A stretch of DNA of 64,000 nt from Desulfobaccales bacterium (GTDB taxonomy: Bacteria; Desulfobacterota; Desulfobaccia; Desulfobaccales; 0-14-0-80-60-11): assembly GCA_037481655.1 (NCBI GenBank), contig JBBFLF010000003.1, positions 1 to 64,000 of the forward strand. Reading direction: 5' to 3'. The number at the start of each line of letters is the position of its first letter. The first letter of the stretch is position 1. Made by a program: the position numbers and the translations under genes. The notes beneath the pieces are model-generated. The model ran no database searches. It saw only the letters and a list, made by a program, of their open reading frames with translations, and had not been told where the DNA came from. This document shows positions 31,491 through 40,850 of this stretch, piece by piece.

Positions 31491-32588
31491 ATGGGGTGGC
31501 GCTGCGGCATCATCGGGCTCCCCAACGCCGGCAAGAGCACCATCTTCAACGCCCTCACTGCGGCCCAGGCAGAAGTGGCCGCTTACCCCTTTTGCACCAT
31601 TTCCCCCAACACCGGGGTGGTGACGGTGCCCGACCCCCGCTTGCAACAGCTGGGGGAACTCCTGAAACCGGAGCGCCTCACCCCCACCACCATCGAATTT
31701 GTGGACGTGGCCGGCCTCATCGCCGGCGCCTCCCAGGGAGAGGGGCTGGGGAACCGCTTCCTGGCGGACATCCGGGACACCGACCTTTTGGTGCACGTGG
31801 TGCGCTGCTTCGAGAACCCCTCCTGCCCGCACCCGCTAAGTTCGCTTGATCCGGTGCGGGATGTGGAGGTGGTGGAAACGGAGCTCTTCCTGGCCGACCT
31901 GGAGGTCCTGGGGCGCCAGCTGGCCAAACTGGAGAAGAAGGCCAAAGCCGGCGACAAAGAGGCGGCCCGGGCCTTAGCCACCCTGGCCAAGGCCGAGGCC
32001 GCCCTCAATCAGGGGAAGTGGCTGAGCAAGCTTCCCTGGAGCCCGGGGGAAGAGGAGGACCTGAGACCGGTGGCCCTGCTCACCGTCAAGCCCTACCTCT
32101 TTGTGGCCAACCTGAGCGAAGCGGAGTTCCGGGGCGGGCCCGCCTACACCGCCCTGCAGGAGCTGGCCCGCACCCGGGGGGTGCCCCTGGTGCCCATCCT
32201 GGGGGACCTGGAGAGCGAACTGCTGGAACTGCCGGAGGCGGAGCGCCGGGAGTTTCTGGACAGCCTGGGACTTCAGGAGCCCGGGATCATGCGCCTCATC
32301 CGGGAGAGCTATCGCCTTCTTAACCTGGTGACTTTCTACACCATCGTCGGCCCGGAAGTCCGGGCCTGGACCGTGCCCGCCGGCACCAAGGCCCCCCAGG
32401 CCGCCGGGCGGGTGCACAGCGATATGGAAAAGGGCTTCATCAAGGCCGAAGTGATGCGCTATGAGGACCTGGTTCGCCTGGGTTCACCGGCCCGGGTCCG
32501 GGAGGCCGGCCTGCTTTTGGTGGAAGGCCGGGACCATGTGGTGGAAGACGGCGAAATCCTGCATTTCCGCTTCCAGCGGACCGCATGA
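31491..32588 (+). CDS. ychF: Ribosome-associated ATPase YchF (OBG family)
   Basis: 365 residues, the expected length. MGWRCGIIGLPNAGKSTIFNALT carries the P-loop; AAYPFCTISPNTGVV and EFVDVAGLIAGASQGEGLGNRFLADIRDTD are switch regions of YchF; the C-terminal TGS domain includes TFYTIVGPEVRAWTVPAGTKAPQAAGRVHSDMEKGFIKAEVM. YchF hydrolyses ATP, binds ribosomes and modulates stress and redox responses. Located upstream of carD on the same strand. Confidence 0.95.
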   Translation: MGWRCGIIGLPNAGKSTIFNALTAAQAEVAAYPFCTISPNTGVVTVPDPRLQQLGELLKPERLTPTTIEFVDVAGLIAGASQGEGLGNRFLADIRDTDLLVHVVRCFENPSCPHPLSSLDPVRDVEVVETELFLADLEVLGRQLAKLEKKAKAGDKEAARALATLAKAEAALNQGKWLSKLPWSPGEEEDLRPVALLTVKPYLFVANLSEAEFRGGPAYTALQELARTRGVPLVPILGDLESELLELPEAERREFLDSLGLQEPGIMRLIRESYRLLNLVTFYTIVGPEVRAWTVPAGTKAPQAAGRVHSDMEKGFIKAEVMRYEDLVRLGSPARVREAGLLLVEGRDHVVEDGEILHFRFQRTA

Positions 32589-32649
32589 GATTGTCGGCAG
32601 GGTGCATTTGTGATAAAATGAACGTGAAGTCTGCAGGGAGGTCGAGGCG

Positions 32650-33165
32650 ATGTTCAATGTGGGAGAGATGGCCGTTTATCCGGCCCACGGTGTAGGCCTC
32701 ATCGAATCCATCCAGGAGCGGGAGGTGGGAGGCCGGGCCCAACGTTTTTATATCATGCGGCTTTTGGAAAATGACATGATCATCATGATCCCCACCGACA
32801 ACGCGTCCAACATCGGCCTGAGGACCGTCATCAACCCGCAGATGGTTTCGGAGATCTATTCCATTCTGAAGAGCCGGCCGGCGCGCCTCAATAACACCAC
32901 CTGGAACCGGCGGTATCGGGATTACATGGACAAGATCAAGACCGGTTCCCCCCTGCGGGTGGCGGAGGTGCTCCGGGACCTGACCCTGCTCAAAGCCGAA
33001 AAGGAGCTCTCCTTCGGCGAACGGAAATTGCTGGACACCGCAAAAAATCTGTTGGTGAAGGAGCTGTCCTTAGTCAATAATAAAAAAGAAGAGGAAGTGG
33101 AAGCCCAGCTCCAGGAAATTCTGGCCCAGGCCGAACCCGCCGGCGGGGAGGGCAATGGCGGGTAA
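32650..33165 (+). CDS. CarD-family transcriptional regulator
   Basis: 171 residues: an N-terminal RNA polymerase-interacting domain (FNVGEMAVYPAHGVGLIESIQEREVGG, about 1-60) and a C-terminal helical DNA-binding part (NRRYRDYMDKIKTGSPLRVAEVLRDLTLL...LSFGERKLLDTAKNLLVKELSL). CarD binds the RNA polymerase beta subunit and stabilises open promoter complexes. GGAGG precedes the ATG. Followed by the PIN/TRAM gene, a conserved pairing in deltaproteobacteria and others. Confidence 0.93.
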   Translation: MFNVGEMAVYPAHGVGLIESIQEREVGGRAQRFYIMRLLENDMIIMIPTDNASNIGLRTVINPQMVSEIYSILKSRPARLNNTTWNRRYRDYMDKIKTGSPLRVAEVLRDLTLLKAEKELSFGERKLLDTAKNLLVKELSLVNNKKEEEVEAQLQEILAQAEPAGGEGNGG

Positions 33166-33299
33166 CCTTCGGGAATTTTTCCACCGTTTGCGCCAACAGC
33201 ATTTCAGGTTTAAGGGGGCAGGCTTGCCCCTTTGACCTGTCCCACCGTGGTCTCTGCGGCACCGTGCCCTTCCCTGGGGGAGAGGGAGGTGAAACCATT

Positions 33300-34316
33300 G
33301 TGCTGAGAAAGCTGGCGGTCTTCACCATCCTGGGTTCCATCTGCGCCGTGAGCGGCTACCTGATCGGCAGTCAGGTGCCGCAGATCAGCCAGTGGTGGTG
33401 GAGCGGCTGGGTGGGAGGCGCCGCCGGCCTGGGGCTGGCCGCCCTCACCCTGGGCCTGGAGGCCGCGGTCAAGCACATCCCCCTCAAAACCATCGTGGGA
33501 GGCACCCTGGGCCTCTTTATCGGCCTGGGGATGGCCAAGGTGGCCAGCTATCCCTTTGAGCAGTTCCTGGAGCTGCCCACCCTGCAGATCCCCTTATACA
33601 TCATGTTCTCGGCCATCTTCGGTTACATCGGCCTGGTGCTGGGCGGCAAAAAGATCTCCGAGATGCAGGCCCCCGCCTTCCTGGAGCCGGAAAAACCCTT
33701 CCGCAAGCCGGTGTACCTTCTGGATACCAGCGTCATCATCGACGGCCGCATCGCCGACATCGCCGACACCGGCTTTTTGGACGGCATCCTGGTGGTGCCC
33801 AAATTCATCCTGGACGAACTCCAGAACATCGCCGACTCCCCCGAGGAGCTGCGCCGCAGCCGGGGCCGCCGAGGGCTGGATATCCTGCGCCGCCTGCAGC
33901 AGCAGAACCGCCTCCAGGTCCAGACCGTGGACGAACCTCTCCCCCCCGGCGGGGTGGACTCCAAGCTGGTGGCCCTGGCCCTGAAACGGGGCGCCAAAAT
34001 CCTCACCAACGATTTCAACCTGCACAAGGTGGCGGAAATCCAGGGGATTGAGGTACTGAACATCAACCAGTTGGCCAACGCCCTCAAACTCTCAGTCCTG
34101 CCCGGGGAGACCCTGTGGGTGCAGATCCAGCGGGAAGGCAAATCCCAGGGCCAAGGGGTGGGCTACCTGGACGACGGCACCATGGTGGTCATCGAAAACG
34201 CCCGGCGCTTCATCGGCAAAGAGGTGGAAGTGTCGGTGACCAGCGTCCTCCAGACCACCGCCGGCCGCATGATCTTCAGCGAACTCAAAAACGGCGGCGT
34301 CCTGCGCAAGGTGTAG
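33300..34316 (+). CDS. PIN/TRAM-domain membrane protein (YacL-like)
   Basis: About 338 residues. Four hydrophobic helices in the first 115 residues, then a PIN nuclease-like domain (LLDTSVIIDGRIADIADTGFLDGILVVPKFILDELQ... ILTNDFNLHKVAEIQGI, with conserved acidic residues) and a C-terminal TRAM RNA-binding domain (EGKSQGQGVGYLDDGTMVVIENARRFIGKEVEVSVTSVLQTTAGRMIF). A likely RNA-processing protein at the membrane. The GTG at 33300 with GGGAGGTG upstream is the preferred start; an in-frame ATG at 33264 is less convincing. The usual next genes ispD/ispF are not here; an island of foreign composition follows. Confidence 0.88.
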   Translation: MLRKLAVFTILGSICAVSGYLIGSQVPQISQWWWSGWVGGAAGLGLAALTLGLEAAVKHIPLKTIVGGTLGLFIGLGMAKVASYPFEQFLELPTLQIPLYIMFSAIFGYIGLVLGGKKISEMQAPAFLEPEKPFRKPVYLLDTSVIIDGRIADIADTGFLDGILVVPKFILDELQNIADSPEELRRSRGRRGLDILRRLQQQNRLQVQTVDEPLPPGGVDSKLVALALKRGAKILTNDFNLHKVAEIQGIEVLNINQLANALKLSVLPGETLWVQIQREGKSQGQGVGYLDDGTMVVIENARRFIGKEVEVSVTSVLQTTAGRMIFSELKNGGVLRKV

Positions 34317-34384
34317 GATGGGTGTGGGGAAAGGGCCAAGGAACGCAGTTCCCCGCCCTCCCCCCAAGCCCCCCTCCCAAGTTT

Positions 34385-35310
34385 GAAGAATTCAAGATTT
34401 TACACATAGAACTCTGAGGCCGATAATCTAGCCAAGCTCGCCATTACCATGGGACCTCATGGTCAAACTCATCAATTTGCTCTGAGTCAATACAAACGCT
34501 AGGTGGAAAGCATAAAATGAAGTACAGTATCTCCACAATGGTTTTTGTGTGTCTGTTGAGTGTAAGTGTTCATGCTGGAGAGCTCCACACAATTCCTGGC
34601 ACGTCGCTGACTTACTACATCGTCAATGACGGTCAGCTCCCTAAGACAGCATTCATTCTCTTCCCCGGGGGTGACGGTGCCGATCACGTGAGGATTGAAG
34701 ACGGGAAAGTCAGGTTAAGCAAAAACTTTCTTGTTCGTACTGCTAATACATACGCTTCAGCTGGTTTCACTACAGTAATCGTGAGTTCCACTACCGGAAT
34801 GTCAGACGACTACAGGCAGTCCAGCGAGCAGGCAACGCACGTACAGTCTATTATTAACCACTTGGCTAAACTTGGAGTTGATAAATTTTTCCTGGTGGGT
34901 ACGAGCCGTGGGACGATGTCAGTAGCCTCTCTCGTCAACAAGCTCACCGACAGCAGGATAAAAGGCATTATTATGACAGCTACGGTTAATAAAGTTAATC
35001 TAAGAGCATGTAGAGTCCCCGTACTGTTTATCCACCACGTAGATGATGGTTGTAAGGCAAGTCCATTCCAAGACGCCAAGAGACTTAGTAAAAGTCATAA
35101 TGCATCTTTCGTTGAAGTGAGTGGTGGACTGCCGCCAGAGACTGATCATTGTAAAGCCTTGAGCCCTCATGGATTCTACGGAGTCGAGACTGTGGCCACT
35201 AATGCCATGATCTCATGGGCGAGGAAGCTGTAATCTCGCGTGGAAAAGGCTTTATAACAACGGCCCGTTGGAGTCCTTAAAGCCTTCTTAAGTGGACGAG
35301 AAAGTCGGGT
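34385..35310. other. Segment of lower GC content (possible horizontal insert 1)
   Basis: Base composition falls visibly from about 34385 to 35300 compared with the GC-rich genes on both sides, and codon third positions use A and T freely. It contains a single gene, the secreted alpha/beta hydrolase. No transposase, integrase, tRNA or direct repeats were found at the ends; a palindromic repeat lies at the right end. Confidence 0.6.
34517..35233 (+). CDS. Secreted alpha/beta hydrolase-like protein
   Basis: 238 residues with a signal peptide (MKYSISTMVFVCLLSVSVHAGE, cleavage near 20-21). The alpha/beta hydrolase fold is suggested by FILFPGGDGAD (oxyanion region), the nucleophile elbow GTSRGTMS (Ser in GxSxG), VPVLFIHHVDDGC (Asp region), and a late His (TDHCKALSPHGF). 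Two or three Cys pairs may form disulfides. Substrate unknown; likely a periplasmic esterase or depsipeptide-type hydrolase. It sits in a segment of lower GC than its neighbours, with freer third-position A/T use, so horizontal acquisition is likely. Confidence 0.72.
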   Translation: MKYSISTMVFVCLLSVSVHAGELHTIPGTSLTYYIVNDGQLPKTAFILFPGGDGADHVRIEDGKVRLSKNFLVRTANTYASAGFTTVIVSSTTGMSDDYRQSSEQATHVQSIINHLAKLGVDKFFLVGTSRGTMSVASLVNKLTDSRIKGIIMTATVNKVNLRACRVPVLFIHHVDDGCKASPFQDAKRLSKSHNASFVEVSGGLPPETDHCKALSPHGFYGVETVATNAMISWARKL

Positions 35311-35320
35311 TTGGGGGTGG

Positions 35321-35371
35321 GGGCTTGGGGGAGGGGGTAAGGGCCCACGGCCCTTAGCCCCCTCCCCCAAC
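35321..35371. repeat. G/C-rich palindromic repeat upstream of the RluD-type gene
   Basis: TTGGGGGAGGGGGTAAGGGCC and GGCCCTTAGCCCCCTCCCCCAA form a near-perfect hairpin with a three-base loop (CAC). It is related to module A of the composite repeats. It occupies the space between the foreign-composition hydrolase gene and the ATG at 35385, and may be a terminator for the former. Confidence 0.7.
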
Positions 35372-35384
35372 AAGACTTGCCATC

Positions 35385-36350
35385 ATGGCTGACAGTCCGG
35401 CGGATTCCCTGAGATTGACGGTGTCAGAGGGGGAGGCCGGGCTGCGCCTGGATCAGTTTCTGGCACGGCGGACGGCTTACTCCCGTTCCCGGCTGTCCCG
35501 CTGGCTGAAGGCAGGCCAGGTGAGGGTGAACGGGGTGCTCAAGGAGGCCAGTTATCGGGTGCGGGCGGGGGAGGAGGTGGCCCTCACGGTGCCGCCCCCG
35601 GAGCCCACGGAGCTGGCGCCCGAGTCCCGGCCCCTGGACATTCTCTATGAGGATGACCACCTCCTGGTGGTGAACAAGCCCCCGGGGCTGGTGGTGCATC
35701 CCGGGGCGGGGCACCGGGGGGGGACGCTGCTCAATGCGCTTGTGGCCCACTGCCCGGAGCTGGCCCGGGTGGGTGAGGTCAGTCGCCCGGGGCTGGTGCA
35801 CCGTCTGGACAAGGACACCAGCGGCCTCCTGGTGGTGGCCAAGAGTGCCGCCGCCCATGCCGACCTGGTGCGGCAGTTTCAGGCCCGGACGGTGGAGAAG
35901 ACCTATCTCGCCCTGGTGTGGGGCCGTCTCAGGGAGGCGGAAGGGGAGATCATCGGCGAGATCGGCCGTCACCCCAGCCAGCGCCAGAAGATGAGCGCCC
36001 GGCCCCGGCGGGGCAAGCCGGCGGTGACCACCTGGCGGGTGCTGAAGGAATTGCCGGGGCCCCTGACCCTGGTGGAGCTCTCCCCCAAGACCGGGCGCAC
36101 CCACCAGCTCCGGGTGCACCTGGCGGCCCTGGGACATCCGGTGGTGGGGGACGGCACGTACGGGGGCGGCGCCACGCGGTTTCAGGGGCTGCCTCGGCTG
36201 GCGGGGGTGAGAAAGCTGGTGACCCGCCAGTTGCTGCACGCCTGGCGCCTTGCCTTCACCCACCCCGCCACCGGGGCGCGACTTCACTTTGAGGCCCCCC
36301 CGCCGGAGGATATTAAATTAATATTGGACATTTTAAAGGAGGAGGGTTGA
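35385..36350 (+). CDS. RluA/RluD-family pseudouridine synthase
   Basis: 321 residues: an N-terminal S4 RNA-binding domain (AGLRLDQFLARRTAYSRSRLSRWLKAGQVRVNGVL, about 15-75) and the catalytic domain with GLVHRLDKDTSGLLVV, whose Asp is the nucleophile, plus KTGRTHQLRVHLAALGHPVVGD. Modifies uridines in 23S rRNA (RluD sites 1911/1915/1917 are the best-known targets). Most of the gene is GC-rich, but the last 13 codons (DIKLILDILKEEG) are AT-rich and run straight into the AT-rich HNH gene, which suggests that the insert boundary is inside the 3' end of this gene. Confidence 0.92.
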   Translation: MADSPADSLRLTVSEGEAGLRLDQFLARRTAYSRSRLSRWLKAGQVRVNGVLKEASYRVRAGEEVALTVPPPEPTELAPESRPLDILYEDDHLLVVNKPPGLVVHPGAGHRGGTLLNALVAHCPELARVGEVSRPGLVHRLDKDTSGLLVVAKSAAAHADLVRQFQARTVEKTYLALVWGRLREAEGEIIGEIGRHPSQRQKMSARPRRGKPAVTTWRVLKELPGPLTLVELSPKTGRTHQLRVHLAALGHPVVGDGTYGGGATRFQGLPRLAGVRKLVTRQLLHAWRLAFTHPATGARLHFEAPPPEDIKLILDILKEEG

Positions 36351-37757
36351 TGATAAATGGAATGCTGGCATGATCAATTTAATCCTGAGAAATTTCTATC
36401 TAAAATCAATATTGACAAATTAATAGAGAGGAATGAGGCATATAATGAAAACAAGGTTGATAAATTAGCAAAGCCTTGTATTTTTTGCCAAGGATTAAAA
36501 AGTCCTGGATTGCTACTTAATGATAAATCATATCTTTGTAAAATATGTTTTGAAGAAATATCTAAAATAAAATACCCTGAATATTATGAAAATTTACGTA
36601 GGGAATACATTTTAAAATTAGAGGCAAGACGACAAGCTCGTGATGCATTCTTGAATAGTTGCCCCTTTAAAAAATTATTAAATTTAAATAAAATAGCTAT
36701 ATTTGTTTTATTAATTACTTCATTATTTAAACCAACTTCTTTATTATTAATAATAGGTCTTTTTCTCATAAATTATATATTAAAAGCAAGGCAAGAGAAA
36801 AGAATTTCGCAATGGGATTCTTTATATCCAGCACCACCCGAACCAAAAATGCGTCACTTTCATGATCCGTTAGCGAAATTATCTTCCCGTGATTTTCTGA
36901 TTTTAAAAATTTTCAATAATTGGCCAGGCTATCCACCTTTTTGGCAATATTTACGACAAATTGTTATGGAGAGGGACGGTAACAGATGTCAAGTTTCTGG
37001 TTGTCCTTCGAGAGTAGAATTACATATTCATCATAAAATTCCTGTTTCAAAGGGAGGCCAACATATTCCAGAAAATTTAATAACTTTGTGTTGTTTTCAC
37101 CATGCATTAGAACCAGATGAAGGACATGAAAGGATTTGGGCAGAAGTAAAAACAAAATATTTCACAATAGTAAGGGCCCATATAAGAAAAAATCCATATA
37201 ATTATGGATTTCATAATGTGCGCGCACATGTAAGAAGATTAGAATTATCAAATCAATCTGATATATCTAAAATTATAAATTTTTATGGTCTTATCTGTCC
37301 AAATTGTAATAATTTAAATTTCAATATTGATGTTATTAAACAAAAACAAAAAATTATAATAACTTGTATTAATTGCTTTTCTAAATGGATCGGGCCAAGA
37401 AAACTAGCAGAAGAGAATGGACCTCGTTTGGCAGAGGTTTTAACTGTTACTAAAAATAGGGGAAATTGGAATCCACGGTGGGAAATGCTAGAGGAGCGGA
37501 CTGAATCGACATTTAACTTAATGAAAACATTAGAACATAAAAATAGTAAAAAAAGAAAAACGATTTTATCTAAAAAAGCATCAGCCCCAAAATGCCCTAA
37601 GTGTGGAGCTACTATGCGTCTTGTTCGGCCAAAACCAGGGCAAAAATGGAAGGCTTTTTGGGGCTGTAGTATGTATAATAAAACGGGGTGTAATGAAACT
37701 ATAAATATTAGTTAATTTTATATAACATCATGCTAAAATTATATAAAAATATAAATT
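36311..37757. other. Strongly AT-rich insert carrying the HNH fusion gene (possible horizontal insert 2)
   Basis: Composition switches abruptly from GC-rich to strongly AT-rich at about 36311 (inside the RluD-type 3' end) and back again at the coaE start (37758). Nothing else in the window is this AT-rich. The insert contains one gene and very little flanking sequence, so it is placed as a single-gene cassette between two core genes. Confidence 0.75.
36357..37715 (+). CDS. Membrane-associated HNH nuclease with zinc ribbons and topoisomerase-type zinc finger
   Basis: 452 residues, not a recognised family as a whole. Visible parts: zinc ribbon Cys41/44/61/64 (CIFCQGLK...CKIC); hydrophobic pair at about 112-123 and 127-143; an HNH nuclease core at about 204-250 (MERDGNRCQVSGCPSRVELHIHHKIPVSKGGQHIPENLITLCCFHHA, with Cys211/216, His225/226, Asn240, His248/249); a second zinc ribbon Cys314/317/337/340; and a C-terminal topoisomerase IA-type zinc finger (CPKCGATMRLVRPKPG...WGCSMY...C, Cys413/416/437/445). 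It could be an anti-phage or mobile-element nuclease. Strongly AT-rich, unlike its neighbours. The ATG follows AAAGGAGG located in the 3' end of the preceding gene. Confidence 0.8.
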   Translation: MECWHDQFNPEKFLSKINIDKLIERNEAYNENKVDKLAKPCIFCQGLKSPGLLLNDKSYLCKICFEEISKIKYPEYYENLRREYILKLEARRQARDAFLNSCPFKKLLNLNKIAIFVLLITSLFKPTSLLLIIGLFLINYILKARQEKRISQWDSLYPAPPEPKMRHFHDPLAKLSSRDFLILKIFNNWPGYPPFWQYLRQIVMERDGNRCQVSGCPSRVELHIHHKIPVSKGGQHIPENLITLCCFHHALEPDEGHERIWAEVKTKYFTIVRAHIRKNPYNYGFHNVRAHVRRLELSNQSDISKIINFYGLICPNCNNLNFNIDVIKQKQKIIITCINCFSKWIGPRKLAEENGPRLAEVLTVTKNRGNWNPRWEMLEERTESTFNLMKTLEHKNSKKRKTILSKKASAPKCPKCGATMRLVRPKPGQKWKAFWGCSMYNKTGCNETINIS

Positions 37758-38378
37758 ATGTTGAAAATCGCCCTCACCGGCGGGGCCGGGACCGGCAAGA
37801 GCACCGTGGCCCGCATGTTTGCGGACCTGGGCGCGGTGGTGCTCAGCGCCGATGAGATCGCCCGGGAGGTGGTCCGGCCCCACACCCCCGCCTGGGAGGC
37901 CCTGCGCCGGGAATTCGGCCCCGAGTTTTTCCATGAGGACGGCAGCCTCAACCGGGTGAAGCTGGGGCGCCTGGTCTTTGCCGAGCCCGAGGCCCTGGGG
38001 CGCCTCAACGCCATCGTCCACCCGGCCATCATCCGGGAACTGAAGCGGCGGTTGGCGGAGCTGGCCGCCCGGGGCACGCCCCTGGTGATCGTGGAGGTGC
38101 CCCTCCTCTTTGAGACCGGCCGGGAGGGGGAGTACGACGCGGTGATTGTGGTGGATGCGCCCCTCTCGGAGCAGCGGGCTCGGCTCAAGGCCCGGGATGA
38201 CCGGGGGGAGGAGGAGATCAGCGGGCTGTTGGCCGCCCAAATGCCCCTGGCGGAAAAACGCCGCCGGGCGGACTATGTGGTGGACAATTCCGGTACTTTG
38301 GAGGAGACGCGGCGGCAGGTGGAAAAACTGTGGCAGCGGCTCCAAAATCGTCTTGACAAGGCGCGGGAAACAGGATAG
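37758..38378 (+). CDS. coaE: Dephospho-CoA kinase
   Basis: Last step of coenzyme A synthesis, phosphorylating the 3'-hydroxyl of dephospho-CoA. The 206 residues begin MLKIALTGGAGTGKSTVARMFADLGA with the Walker A motif, followed by DADEIA-type substrate site (LSADEIAREVVRPH) and LVIVEVPLLFETGREGEYDAVIVV. Length matches the family. It precedes rho at about 290 bases, an arrangement seen in several deltaproteobacteria. The coaBC gene elsewhere in the window supplies earlier CoA steps. Confidence 0.95.
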   Translation: MLKIALTGGAGTGKSTVARMFADLGAVVLSADEIAREVVRPHTPAWEALRREFGPEFFHEDGSLNRVKLGRLVFAEPEALGRLNAIVHPAIIRELKRRLAELAARGTPLVIVEVPLLFETGREGEYDAVIVVDAPLSEQRARLKARDDRGEEEISGLLAAQMPLAEKRRRADYVVDNSGTLEETRRQVEKLWQRLQNRLDKARETG

Positions 38379-38669
38379 CGTCCCTGCAATTCTGCATTCC
38401 GTCCCCTAAAGCAAACATTTTCTCGTTCCGAAGTACGAGACGGACAGGCAATCCCTTTTCTCCTCCGGCAAAGCGAAGGCGCCCCGTGCGCAGAAACAAC
38501 ATGTGCAATCTCTCACAAAACCCGCACTTCCATTCCTGACCCCGTGGGGGATACCAGGCGTTCCCGGAGTGGCGCCACCGCCTGGCAGACCGGCGGGGGT
38601 GTCAGGGAAGACATGAATATCGGATGATCACTTAAAGAGGGCGGCAGAAGCCGTCCATGAGGCAGGAGC
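38379..38669 (+). promoter_or_regulatory. Leader region of rho
   Basis: A 291-base gap with no supportable gene ahead of rho. Contains C-rich, G-poor stretches that could act as a Rho utilisation site for the known autoregulation of rho, and a hairpin-forming stretch around 38553-38585 (GGCGTTCCCGGAGTGGCGCCACCGCC). The function is inferred, not shown. Confidence 0.3.
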
Positions 38670-39917
<1,248 letters not shown>

Positions 39918-40356
39918 GGTATGATTGACCCGCAGAAAAAGAGGGGAAAAAGGGAGGGAAAAATCTGAGTGAAATGGCCGGCCCCGGAATTTTTTCCGTA
40001 AAGGCCTTAAGTGCCCTCCCTGGGTTCGGAAGAGAGCGCCGTCCCTAAAGCGACATCTGCCGGCTGGTTAGATTGGACACCTGAAGAATCTTATTTCAGG
40101 GCCGCAAGTTATCCTCTCAACTGACTTGAACATCAAGGCCTGGGTATCCGGCCATCTCTTACGGGTGCTCTTCCAGATGCCGTCTCAGTAGCTCTACTTC
40201 GAACGCGGGTGAGAACAACCGCCGCCAGCCCCGGTCGCCAAATAATTCTCCCTGAGTGCCCTCTAAAGGAGTTGGGGAGGGGAGGGCGGGAAAATCACTA
40301 TCCCACCCGCCCTCCTTCCAAAACAGCCTACTGCTGCCCGTCGAGGGGCGCACTCC
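39918..40356. other. Intergenic region between convergent rho and Rho-N-like genes
   Basis: A 439-base gap. I see no supportable gene; short frames on both strands lack ribosome binding sites and family features. A hairpin-type G/C-rich repeat remnant (GGGGAGGGGAGGGCGGG / CCCACCCGCCCTCC) lies near 40270-40316, close to the stop codon of the minus-strand gene at 40357 and could terminate it. Confidence 0.4.
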
Positions 40357-40689
40357 TTACGCCGCCTTGCGGGTGCGCTTCTTCAGGCGGTTGATGCGGC
40401 GCCGGAGGATCTCCATCTCCTTGCGGGAGGCGCCCGCCTCCCGGGCCTCCTGCCGTTTGGCCCGCAGCTCCTTGAGCTTCACCTTCAGCTCCCGGACGTT
40501 GACGGGCTTCACCACCTTCTTGCCTTCATCCACGATGCCCTTCACCTTCTTGATGGCGGCGATGAGCTCTTCCTTGTTCATGCCGTGGACGCCGCTGATC
40601 TCCCCCAGCTCCAGGGCATACTTGCGCAATTCCGTGGCCGTCATCTTGTCCAGGGGTTTTTCCTTCTTCTCCTTCTCTTTCTTGCCCAT
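40357..40689 (-). CDS. Small Rho N-terminal-domain-like protein
   Basis: 110 residues, very basic and Lys/Arg-rich. The segment LDKMTATELRKYALELGEISGVHGMNKEELIAAIKKVKGIVDEG resembles the Rho N-terminal (SAP-like, LEM-type) helix-extended-helix fold. The remainder (ELKVKLKELRAKRQEAREAGASRKEMEILRRRINRLKKRTRKA) is predicted coiled coil with a basic tail. Probably nucleic-acid binding. Convergent with rho, 439 bases downstream of it. Function unknown. Confidence 0.75.
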   Translation of the reverse strand: MGKKEKEKKEKPLDKMTATELRKYALELGEISGVHGMNKEELIAAIKKVKGIVDEGKKVVKPVNVRELKVKLKELRAKRQEAREAGASRKEMEILRRRINRLKKRTRKAA

Positions 40690-40739
40690 ATCGTCTCACT
40701 CCCAGTCCGGATAAAGTGAAGTGGTGACAGAATGCTGAC

Positions 40740-40848
40740 GGGGAGAGGGCCAGGGGGGCCCCTGCCCTCTCCCCGAACCCCTCTCCCAACCCCTTAAGGG
40801 GTGGGAAGGAGGGGGTGGGGGGCTACTGCTCCTCAGCCCTTCCCCCCA
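40740..40848. repeat. Composite G/C-rich palindromic repeat copy
   Basis: Module A (GGGGAGAGGGCCAGGGG / CCCCTGCCCTCTCCCC), then CCCAACCCCTTAAGGGGTGGG and the GGGGGGCTACTGCTCCTCAGCCCTTCCCCCC hairpin. It ends at the stop codon of the minus-strand slipin gene, as for the other copies that sit at the 3' ends of minus-strand genes. Confidence 0.78.
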
Positions 40849-40850
40849 AT

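Noticed and set aside
40159-40353. 64-residue minus-strand frame between rho and the Rho-N-like gene
   Set aside because: The C-terminal part looks vaguely protein-like, but it spans a palindromic repeat remnant and lacks a convincing start; at most a decayed fragment.
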